A DNA stretch of 64,000 nt. Origin: Mycolicibacterium chitae (GTDB taxonomy: Bacteria > Actinomycetota > Actinomycetes > Mycobacteriales > Mycobacteriaceae). Each line of letters begins with the position of its first letter. The stretch's first letter is position 1. Below, piece by piece: positions 57,001 through 64,000 of the stretch. The position numbers and the translations under genes were made by a program. The DNA lies in NCBI RefSeq assembly GCF_900637205.1, contig NZ_LR134355.1:1798001-1862000 (forward strand). Direction: 5' to 3'. The notes under the pieces are model-generated. The model searched no databases, was not told the origin of the DNA, and worked only from the letters and a program-made list of their open reading frames with translations.

Positions 57001-58757
57001 CCTGAGTTAGGACATTTGGCTTAGTAAGCCACTTTGATGCCGAGTGCGGTCAGGATTTTCCGTTGAGGCGTAGGAATTTCGGGTGGGAATGCTTGGCTGG
57101 CACCGTTGATGACGATGGTCGCTGAACGTAGTGGCCGTAGTTGTTTGATGACGTTGGCGATGGCCAGGCCACTGCGTTCCTGGATGCAGTGCGCGACGGC
57201 CAGGGCGGTGAACACTATGGTCAGGTGCGCTTCGATCGCCTCGCGGGTGCGATGGAACATAGGCCGGGCCTCGAGATCGGTCTTGGACATCCGAAATGAC
57301 CGTTCGACGTGCCACAGGTCGTGGTACTTGGCGATGACTTCCGCGGCGGCCATGACCTCGACACTGAGGTTGGTGACGTAGCCCTTCAACCCGACCAGAG
57401 ATTGCGCGCGAGCCAAACTGACTTCATCGAGGGCGCGTCCACCGGCAGTGGTTTTGACGAATCGGGTCGATTTCGCAGCCCGCTGACCGCTGATGACCTC
57501 CTTGGCGCGGGTCTCCTGGGCGTGCAGAGTCTTCTGATCACGGCGGGCGCGTTTGGCCGAGTAGGCCCAGATCGCCCGCCACGCCCCCGAATGATCCTCG
57601 GGGTTCCAGACCGGCTCGGCGCGCTTGTCGGTGTCATTGACGACGCTCTTGGCATGCCGGGGTGTCACGGTGTCGATGATCTGCCCGTCGGTGAAAACAT
57701 CACCGTTCCAATAGAAATGCGAGGCGAGATCGATTGGAGCCTTCACCGCTCGGGAGCCGACGATGAATCCCAATCCGGCGTCATCGAGGGCGGCGAGGTT
57801 GGTCGCTGAGAGCATGCCGGCATCCGCGGCGACCACGATCGGGGTGTCACCGAGGTCGTGGCGTTGCGCGAAGGCGGTGATGATCGGGATGAGCGTGGTG
57901 GTTTCGGCGGTGTTGCCCTCAAAGCAGCCGATCTCCAACGGAAATCCGGTGCGATCAACGAGTAGGCCGACCACGATCTGCGGATCCACGCGGCGTTCCT
58001 TCGAGTAGCCGACCTGGCGCAGGTCGTCTTCGTTCTCGGCCTCGAAATACAGCGTGGTGACGTCGTAGAGCAGCAGGCTCAAGGTGCCACGGTCGGCGGC
58101 ATGGATGAAGCATTTGGTCGCGATCACGTCGCGGTAGTTGCCAGCGTTGACCTTGGCCAGGTGACGCTGAACAGTCTTATAGGACATCGGTTCTGCACCC
58201 AGGTCAGCCAGCACCCGCAGCGAATCCATCTTGCTGGTGGGTTCCACGATCCGGGCGATCACCAGATCCCGGAACACTGTATCGGCGACGGCATCGAACC
58301 CTATCCAGTCATAGATGCCTCCGATGACGTCGTAGAGCAGCCGCGAACTGGTCGCCGCGGTGCGCCCCGGCGCCGCCGGCGCACCCTTGGGGACACCGGC
58401 CGGCAACGTCAACGTGCCGTGGCGCCAATCGGCCACATCAGCGACGCGCTGCGCGCGAGCAGGTACCTCGAAATCCAGCACATCTTGATCACCGATAGCG
58501 ATCCGCCGGGCTTGTTCGAGCAACACACCCAGTTCGGCGTCGGTATGAGCCGATCCGATGTGCTCGACCAGCACGTCACGGCGGCCGTCCTTGCGCATCA
58601 CCTGCACCGCCACCGCGCCCGAGGCAGTGCGCACTTTACGCACGAACACCCACCGGACCCTACCCGCTTAGTAAGCCAAAACCCGACCATCGCAAACTAA
58701 AACCACAGGTCAAAGCGATTCCGATTCCAAAATCCGCCGGGGGTGTCCTAACTCAGG
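57001..58757 (-). mobile_element. IS1634-family element B, copy 2 (1,757 bp)
   Basis: Same length, ends and transposase as copy 1, in the same orientation, 126 bases apart. Identity of the two copies points to recent movement. Confidence 0.93.
57021..58649 (-). CDS. IS1634-family transposase B, copy 2
   Basis: 542 residues, identical to the product of copy 1. All motifs intact (VVAADAGMLSATN, DLWHVERSFRMSKTD), so both copies can supply active enzyme. Confidence 0.95.
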   Translation of the reverse strand: MFVRKVRTASGAVAVQVMRKDGRRDVLVEHIGSAHTDAELGVLLEQARRIAIGDQDVLDFEVPARAQRVADVADWRHGTLTLPAGVPKGAPAAPGRTAATSSRLLYDVIGGIYDWIGFDAVADTVFRDLVIARIVEPTSKMDSLRVLADLGAEPMSYKTVQRHLAKVNAGNYRDVIATKCFIHAADRGTLSLLLYDVTTLYFEAENEDDLRQVGYSKERRVDPQIVVGLLVDRTGFPLEIGCFEGNTAETTTLIPIITAFAQRHDLGDTPIVVAADAGMLSATNLAALDDAGLGFIVGSRAVKAPIDLASHFYWNGDVFTDGQIIDTVTPRHAKSVVNDTDKRAEPVWNPEDHSGAWRAIWAYSAKRARRDQKTLHAQETRAKEVISGQRAAKSTRFVKTTAGGRALDEVSLARAQSLVGLKGYVTNLSVEVMAAAEVIAKYHDLWHVERSFRMSKTDLEARPMFHRTREAIEAHLTIVFTALAVAHCIQERSGLAIANVIKQLRPLRSATIVINGASQAFPPEIPTPQRKILTALGIKVAY

Positions 58758-58848
58758 CGCCACCATCACCATCAACGGCGCCACCCAGACCTTCCCGCCC
58801 GCGATCCCCGCCACCGAGCGCAAAATCCTCAACGACCTAGGCATCAAA
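58758..58848. repeat. Right 91-bp direct repeat of second element B insertion
   Basis: Identical to 56910-57000. Directly follows copy 2 and continues into the end of element A (58849-58878). Confidence 0.9.
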
Positions 58849-58878
58849 CACGGGGCACTAAAAATGTCCTAACTCAGG

Positions 58879-59150
58879 TGACGCTCGAAACGGGCAGTCT
58901 GGCGCCGGCCATCGGCTGCCCCTGCCATCGGTCCAACCAGCACCCTTTCTTGGTCAGCCATCGATTCGTCGCGAACTCTTTCTCTATCGATAGCGGTAAA
59001 GGCACACGACTACGCCGTTTGTTCGTTTTCTTGCGTACCCGCTCGGGCGTCGTCCTCAGGTCACGATCAATACGGCCGTGGTCGCAACGGAGGCTCCCCA
59101 GATTGCGACCTTGCATGGCACAGAGAGTCAGTAATGCCAAGGGCCTTGGG
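58879..59150. repeat. Right 272-bp direct repeat (target duplication of element A)
   Basis: Matches 50675-50946 from TGACGCTCG to GGGCCTTGGG. Preceded by the last 30 bases of element A (ending ATGTCCTAACTCAGG), followed by unique sequence AGCCCCAATG. Confidence 0.9.
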
Positions 59151-59233
59151 AGCCCCAATGCCGAAGTGGTCGCTTCGGATGACGGTGGGAAGGTGTCGCC
59201 ACTGCTGGGTCGTGCGAAGTTAGGGCTCCGGCA

Positions 59234-61123
59234 TTAACTGTCTGCGGAAACAATTCGTAGAAAATCCTTGAGGGCTAAGATGAACACGGTGTGGTCGCCG
59301 CCGCTTTGAAGCCGGCCGATATGGGTTATGCCATGGTAGCGCCGGCTTGCCGGATCACTTGGTTCATCGATCGTGATCTCATCCCCTCCGAGGCTACGTT
59401 GGTTCTTGCCGATTTCCCAGCAGAGGAGGAATGTCATATCCGTCCACTTCTTTATCGATGCCACTATGTCATCGATTATTGAATCGGCGTTGAATTTGAA
59501 CTCTGCTACGCCCTCGCGCTCTCGTTCATCTACATCGGTAATTCCAGGAAGGAGCTCTCTAACCTGACTGTCGGTTACCGCTTCGGCATACTCAAAATAC
59601 GAGTCGTAATAATCGAAACCGCTATAGAAAACTGGGCGTAGGTGGCACAGTATACCCATTCCTACTAATTCGTTGAACAGAGCTATTACATCCTGCTCTG
59701 ATACTGGCTCAGTTGCAAGCTGAATGTCACCGAAGCCCGGAATGTGGCGCGGATTCAGCGGGCGTTGACGGCGCTGATACGCCTTGACAGCGGGTGAAAC
59801 ATAGCCACTCGGCGTGCCGGAACTTCTCGGTGGCGCAATTCGAAGAAATGGTCGACTCTTATTGGCGACATCATTCGCTATCAGCTCCTCAGTGATTGCA
59901 ATGAAGTCCTTGACCTCCGGGGGAAAATCTTTACGTCCGAGGTCGGGTTCGATGCCTCGCATGCTGTACACGATCCAGGTGCGGTCGACGTTAAATCCGC
60001 GGTGTGTTAGGGCAATCTCCCGCGACCACGACGAGATCATCCCGTCAGTTGCGATTCGTAGGCTCGGCGAGTACAGAAACTTTCGATTGCCGGGGATGTT
60101 CCAGGCTTCTCGAATCTGGTCACGATAGCTCGCGCTATATGAGAAGAGGCAGTAGGCACTTACCTCGTGCTGCCTGACAAACGTGGATACTTCCTCGGAA
60201 GTGACGAGCTTCTCTCCGTGTCTATCTTTGATTAGCTCGAGCAGGTCGTCTGGACTCAAATTCATATAACATGCGTGATAGGCTTTGCGCTCCTTGGCCT
60301 GCGGCTCGGTCCCCCTGTTTTTCTTCAGCCAATTGCCTAGGTCTAGAGTCCGAACTCCTGCTCGAGTGTCCATGTGCGGGTACCGATAAAGGGCGGGCAC
60401 GTCGCGGCTGTCGGAGTTGCCGTGCGCACGGTACTCGAGCGTTGCGACAAGTTTGCGCTTTTTCGTTATGGCGGGTGGCTCGACGATGCCAATGGCGGTT
60501 TGATTTCGAATGGCGGTAGCGGCGTAATCAATGCTAGGAAACGCATGGCGCAGGCTACGAGGCTCGGTAAGCGGTCCAAGGCCGATGGTCACAATCGTCC
60601 CGGGGGCAGCAAGGCGACCATCGTGAACGTCCACGCCTACAACCGATAGCTTTCCGATCGGAGGTTCGACGCTGGAGTCGGTGCTTTCCACCCATGACCG
60701 ACCCCCTTCGATCCGTACGCGATAATGCTCGTCGGACGTGCGGCTCTCTACTTCGAAAAAATTGAAACCATACGCCAAGAATGTGAGGCCGACGCCTTTG
60801 TGGCCACGGACTAGGCCCTTGAGGAAGGCCTCGCGCTTGGATCCAACATCGGGTGCCAGATACCGCTCGATAATATCGCTGCCGATACCTCGGCCGTTGT
60901 CCCACACCGCGATCCTGTCCTCATCGGTATCGAGGACGATGCGTACCTGCCCGGTATCACCTATGCTTTCGGCCGACAGAACCTCATCGACGGCGTTCTG
61001 AATGGGTTCTGCGATGACATCGGCTGCGTTGTGATAGCTCTTGATTACGTTCGTTACCCGTTGCTTGATCCACGCGGCAGCGGCATCGTCGGTGAGCGTC
61101 TTGAGTGGTTGGATGTCTTTCAT
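59234..61123 (-). CDS. GHKL ATPase (Hsp90/MutL-like ATP-binding protein)
   Basis: 629 residues. N-box VIAEPIQNAVDEVLSAES, G1 box IAVWDNGRGIGSDI and G2 box LVRGHKGVGLTFLAYGF give a complete GHKL ATP site in residues 30-130. The rest (about 480 residues) has no recognised domain; it includes WSREIALTHRGFNVDRTWIV and a C-terminal acidic helix region. Base composition is noticeably more AT-rich than all neighbours, with many AT-ending codons, a sign of transfer. Last gene of a minus-strand cluster; 125 bases separate it from the gene before. Confidence 0.85.
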   Translation of the reverse strand: MKDIQPLKTLTDDAAAAWIKQRVTNVIKSYHNAADVIAEPIQNAVDEVLSAESIGDTGQVRIVLDTDEDRIAVWDNGRGIGSDIIERYLAPDVGSKREAFLKGLVRGHKGVGLTFLAYGFNFFEVESRTSDEHYRVRIEGGRSWVESTDSSVEPPIGKLSVVGVDVHDGRLAAPGTIVTIGLGPLTEPRSLRHAFPSIDYAATAIRNQTAIGIVEPPAITKKRKLVATLEYRAHGNSDSRDVPALYRYPHMDTRAGVRTLDLGNWLKKNRGTEPQAKERKAYHACYMNLSPDDLLELIKDRHGEKLVTSEEVSTFVRQHEVSAYCLFSYSASYRDQIREAWNIPGNRKFLYSPSLRIATDGMISSWSREIALTHRGFNVDRTWIVYSMRGIEPDLGRKDFPPEVKDFIAITEELIANDVANKSRPFLRIAPPRSSGTPSGYVSPAVKAYQRRQRPLNPRHIPGFGDIQLATEPVSEQDVIALFNELVGMGILCHLRPVFYSGFDYYDSYFEYAEAVTDSQVRELLPGITDVDEREREGVAEFKFNADSIIDDIVASIKKWTDMTFLLCWEIGKNQRSLGGDEITIDEPSDPASRRYHGITHIGRLQSGGDHTVFILALKDFLRIVSADS

Positions 61124-61248
61124 GCCTGAGCACGCTCCAATGTAGTCCCGACAGGGATCTCAATAATAGGGGTACGGGCAAATGGCAGGGCGGTATACCC
61201 GGCCTGCGGCCGCCGCGGGTACAAACACGGTTGCTATATTGTCGGCTA

Positions 61249-62055
61249 TCAATCCTCCAAACCAGCGTAGCCGCAAGCGCGATTGACAACGTTCGCTGCC
61301 CCTTGGAGCGAACGGTCGGTGGTGTCGATGGCGCGCGGACCGAACGGCAGATGGTCCCAACTGGGTGGAACTGCAGGTGCTGAGCTGCACCAGTTGTCGT
61401 ACGCGAGTAGATCATCTGATTGGTAACCGGTCTCGACCTCGGGAGGAGTCCCGACGGTGGCCAGGTTCAGGACCCGCGCCAGGTCATTCACCTGATCCGA
61501 ACTCGGCGTCCCTGACCTATCGATGCGATCGACAATCGCTATCGCCAGTGACCGACACCGGACTATCGGCCGGTGCAGATAGCTGTTCGGCAGATCCTGG
61601 AACACGAAGGCCTTCTCGACGGGGCGGTAGTCCGCGCCGTCGCGGAAAACCTCGGCCCCCCACCACAATCGAGCGATTGCCTGCTTGTGAATTGGTCCCC
61701 ACCAGCGGTCATCGGCGACCGTGCCGTCGGTGCCAGCCCACCGCCACTCGACGTACCGGCAGTAGCGCAGCGCGAGCCACTGCCATACCCCACGGTCGGC
61801 GGCCTCTGAACGCAACAGTCGAAGTGCGTAGTGGATCCGCGGAGCGAGCCACCGGTCGCTGTGTGTCCTGTCTGCCCAGAATGCTTCGGTGGTTCGTGTC
61901 TTGACCTCGGCCATCAGTGCATCGAGTACTTCGAGTCCGATCGAATTTCCGTCCAGCCGGCGAAGTTCTGTCGCTCTAGAATCCTGCTCGGCGTTGTAGT
62001 GGGGGCGTTCGAGCGCATCCAGGCGGACAGGAAGCGTGTGAAGCGCATCAGACAT
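61249..62055 (-). CDS. Unknown protein, possibly DUF6339 family
   Basis: 268 residues, rich in Trp and Arg (TEAFWADRTHSDRWLAPRIH, VWQWLALRYCRYVEWRW, WWGPIHKQAIARLWWGAE). The pattern, with RYVEWRW and HRPIVRCRSLAIAIVDRID, resembles DUF6339 proteins as far as can be recalled; this is not certain. No catalytic motif is evident. Overlaps the preceding gene by eight bases, so cotranscribed and probably part of one complex with the GHKL ATPase. Confidence 0.75.
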   Translation of the reverse strand: MSDALHTLPVRLDALERPHYNAEQDSRATELRRLDGNSIGLEVLDALMAEVKTRTTEAFWADRTHSDRWLAPRIHYALRLLRSEAADRGVWQWLALRYCRYVEWRWAGTDGTVADDRWWGPIHKQAIARLWWGAEVFRDGADYRPVEKAFVFQDLPNSYLHRPIVRCRSLAIAIVDRIDRSGTPSSDQVNDLARVLNLATVGTPPEVETGYQSDDLLAYDNWCSSAPAVPPSWDHLPFGPRAIDTTDRSLQGAANVVNRACGYAGLED

Positions 62056-63004
62056 GTTTCACGTCCTTGCATACGTTCATGACTGTGTCCGATAATCCGG
62101 TCATTCGGTCCAGCACCAGATCGGCTTCGGCCCAGAACTGGGCCGTGGCGGCGGGATTACCTTCCAGTGCGGCGATTTTCTCGTAGAGGTCCTCGACCGA
62201 GTTGGTGTCCGAAAGCTCCCGTGACATCGCCTCGCAGGCGCTTTGCAGGATCCGGGTAGAAGGACCTGTTGCAGGTGCTCCGTACTCGCCGGGAGCAATC
62301 TCGTCGATGGCGGCACGAAGCAGTGAGTTCGTGACTTGACGAGCGATCATCGCACCCAGTAGATCGCGATGCCGGCGACGCTCTAACTTGGCGTTCTCAG
62401 CCTTTATCAACGCCTCGAATCCATCGATACCGCTATTCAGGTACAGCAGTGGCGGCGACTCGTTGAGGTCGAGGTAGCAGTAACTCATCGGACTGCGCCG
62501 AGCCTCCGGCGGGGCGTCATCACTCGTGAAGTCGATCCAGGCACTGCTTATGGGCGGGGCTCCCGCAGGGCGAGGCGCTTCACCGGCCTCCACGATCAGC
62601 GCCCACTCGACGCCGGCCCCGACAATCCGCAGCCGTTCATTGTGCGTGGCGACAAGCTCGACCGTCAGCGATGCCTTCTGCGTCACGGCCGACCGTGGTA
62701 TGCAGATCTGGGCATCGAACCGAGAGCCATCTGAGTGCGGGGCCATCGGGTATGCGCGACGCAGTTGCGTTGTCGGGCAAGCCAGCAGAACATGGGCCGT
62801 CAAGCCGGTCAACCCGGCGGGCAGGGGCTGGTCGGTGGTTGCCGAGATCTCGATGTCGGCGACGGACCACACCCGCTCCGAGGCTTTCAGTCGCAGGTAG
62901 TCCGAGTCGATGACATCGTCGTGGCGCTCGCTGTCCAGACTGAACTGTGTTACCTGGCAATCCCATTGATCTCGGTAGGTGGGCCAGGCGAACCGCGGCG
63001 TCAC
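62048..63004 (-). CDS. Unknown protein of the GHKL-ATPase cluster
   Basis: 318 residues. The N-terminal 200 residues look beta-rich (WSVADIEISATTDQPLPAGL; ASLTVELVATHNERLRIVGA), the rest is helical (RRHRDLLGAMIARQVTNSLL; FWAEADLVLDRMTGLSDTVM). Phe-Ala-Trp-Pro start TPRFAWPTYRDQWDCQ. No family recognised. The ATG overlaps the stop of the upstream gene (ATGA). Confidence 0.75.
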   Translation of the reverse strand: MTPRFAWPTYRDQWDCQVTQFSLDSERHDDVIDSDYLRLKASERVWSVADIEISATTDQPLPAGLTGLTAHVLLACPTTQLRRAYPMAPHSDGSRFDAQICIPRSAVTQKASLTVELVATHNERLRIVGAGVEWALIVEAGEAPRPAGAPPISSAWIDFTSDDAPPEARRSPMSYCYLDLNESPPLLYLNSGIDGFEALIKAENAKLERRRHRDLLGAMIARQVTNSLLRAAIDEIAPGEYGAPATGPSTRILQSACEAMSRELSDTNSVEDLYEKIAALEGNPAATAQFWAEADLVLDRMTGLSDTVMNVCKDVKHV

Positions 63005-64000
63005 GGAATGTCCTGCGCTTCTGGTTGTGCGGAGGTTGGGGCGACATCGGCACGACCGATGCGTATGTCGACTGCAGACTCCATTGCCGGTATGGGAAGC
63101 GTCGTGGTGCTCACTCCACGGACAGTCGTTGTCAGCAGCCGCCCACGGGGCTTGTGGAGCAGGACCACTGTATTGCCGGACTGCTCAGCCGGCGGATCGG
63201 CATCCAGTTGATCCCATGGGATGTCCTGATAGCCGCCATCGAGCCCGACCAACGCCAGGCGGGGCTCCACGGACCACCCCTCAGGACGGTTGCGCGCGCG
63301 GATCTCGAAGTCGAGATGCCAGGCGCCATCGACGACCGTGGCATTGTGAATTCTTATCTCCGGCTTGCGGACCGACGCGGTGCCACGTGCACCACTGCCA
63401 CCCGATTCGCCCTGTAGAAATGCCAAATTCTTGAAGATTGATTTCGGCGGCGTGTCACCTGATGGCGCCGGTGCACCGAAGATGTCGGAAAGCTGATCGA
63501 GGATCGCCTGTCGAATGTTCCTGAGATTTGGCACCCACGGGGCTTTGTAATGAGCCGTGAGATTGGCTTGCGACGTCTTGGTGCGACCTGACCCCGGTAT
63601 CCACTGGTCATGTGCGGGCGGCTCGGCGAATCGCAGGAAATCGTCTGCCCGTTCCTCTTCCAGAGATGGTGAATCCGGGTTGACGGCGGCGCCCGCCATC
63701 AAGAACGCGTGATAAGTGCGGCCCTCGAATTCCTTATCGACAGTCTGCACAACCATCTCGGGGCGTCGAAAGAGGCACACCTTGTTCTCCAGGGAGTCTT
63801 TCTGGTCATCGGACAGGGTGACGACCAGCTTCGCGGTGTGCTCGAACGCGATGTGGCGCTCTTCGGCATCGGTACGGGCTGAGATCGAGATCGGTACGTC
63901 CCTGACCACGACATCGCCCAATTCATTCAGTTCGTCATCGATCTGGCCTGCGTCGACCTTTCGAAGGGCACGTACGAGTTCGGTGTACTGCTCCTCGGGG
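63001..64000 (-). CDS. C-terminal part of a large unknown protein, 5' end outside window
   Basis: The frame stays open to the window edge (EEQYTELVRALRKVDAGQID in the first visible part), so at least 332 residues of the C-terminus are present. FRRPEMVVQTVDKEF, AFLMAGAAV and FLRFAEPPAHDQWIPG suggest the body of a large GHKL-type or chaperone-like ATPase, but its ATP site would lie outside the window. A flexible APAPSGDTPPK linker divides it from a beta-rich end. Cluster position suggests it is the first or second gene of the operon. Confidence 0.75.
   Translation of the reverse strand, partial: PEEQYTELVRALRKVDAGQIDDELNELGDVVVRDVPISISARTDAEERHIAFEHTAKLVVTLSDDQKDSLENKVCLFRRPEMVVQTVDKEFEGRTYHAFLMAGAAVNPDSPSLEEERADDFLRFAEPPAHDQWIPGSGRTKTSQANLTAHYKAPWVPNLRNIRQAILDQLSDIFGAPAPSGDTPPKSIFKNLAFLQGESGGSGARGTASVRKPEIRIHNATVVDGAWHLDFEIRARNRPEGWSVEPRLALVGLDGGYQDIPWDQLDADPPAEQSGNTVVLLHKPRGRLLTTTVRGVSTTTLPIPAMESAVDIRIGRADVAPTSAQPEAQDIP

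Noticed and set aside
50675-59150. Composite transposon mobilising the defence genes
   Set aside because: The flanking 272-bp repeats are explained as a target duplication of element A, and no cargo gene other than IS genes lies between them.

Overview
The window comes from a high-GC actinobacterium, most likely a Mycobacterium/Mycolicibacterium. The pointers are GC-rich codon use, frequent GTG starts, 4-base ATGA/GTGA gene overlaps, an Lsr2-type DNA-binding tail on a nuclease, an Ept/Mks-type condensin operon, and IS1634-family elements with long target repeats, as described for IS1549 of M. smegmatis. It splits into a metabolic half (1-31 kb) and an accessory island rich in defence-type genes and insertion sequences (32-64 kb).

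Region 1 (1-10.3 kb): a 5'-truncated SDR gene faces the end of a long minus-strand operon. The operon encodes a branched-chain-amino-acid-type ABC transporter (lipoprotein binding protein, LivH, LivM, LivG, LivF), a triple-RidA protein, an aldehyde dehydrogenase, a crotonase and a small conserved protein. A GntR/FCD regulator with a CTGTATACAG operator lies upstream. Region 2 (10.4-18.9 kb): a second minus-strand catabolic operon (acyl-CoA ligase, MFS transporter, acyl-CoA dehydrogenase, phosphotransferase-like protein, SDR) is divergent from another GntR regulator. A patatin follows, then two small genes, one paralogous to the small gene of region 1. The regulator's putative operator occurs before both transcription units.

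Region 3 (18.9-31 kb): jetABC (mksFEB/eptABC), an SMC-like anti-plasmid condensin with no jetD beside it; a lipoprotein gene; an ERCC4-Lsr2 nuclease and a VapBC pair lying between two copies of a xanthine-dehydrogenase 3' end; and a PaoABC-type molybdenum aldehyde oxidoreductase operon.

Region 4 (31-50.5 kb): a Ser/Thr kinase gene broken by a frameshift and by an IS256-family insertion, then a defence island. The island holds Vsr endonuclease, cytosine-C5 methyltransferase, a 1,569-residue protein joining a sacsin/Hsp90-like GHKL ATPase to an SF2 helicase, an SF1 helicase, DrmA, DrmB (DUF1998), a small unknown protein and a RelE-like/SF1 helicase fusion. DrmA + DrmB + C5 methyltransferase is the core of class 2 DISARM, but drmC and drmE are not seen. 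The GHKL-helicase and UvrD-like proteins sit in their place, so this is the best candidate for an undescribed variant system.

Region 5 (50.5-59.2 kb): a nest of insertion sequences. An IS1634-family element (interrupted by an IS21-family element) and two identical copies of a second IS1634-family element can be unwound exactly into successive insertions with target duplications of 272, 180 and 91 bp. Region 6 (59.2-64 kb): a minus-strand cluster of four unusual genes ending in a lower-GC GHKL ATPase, cut by the window edge; probably a second defence-type module.
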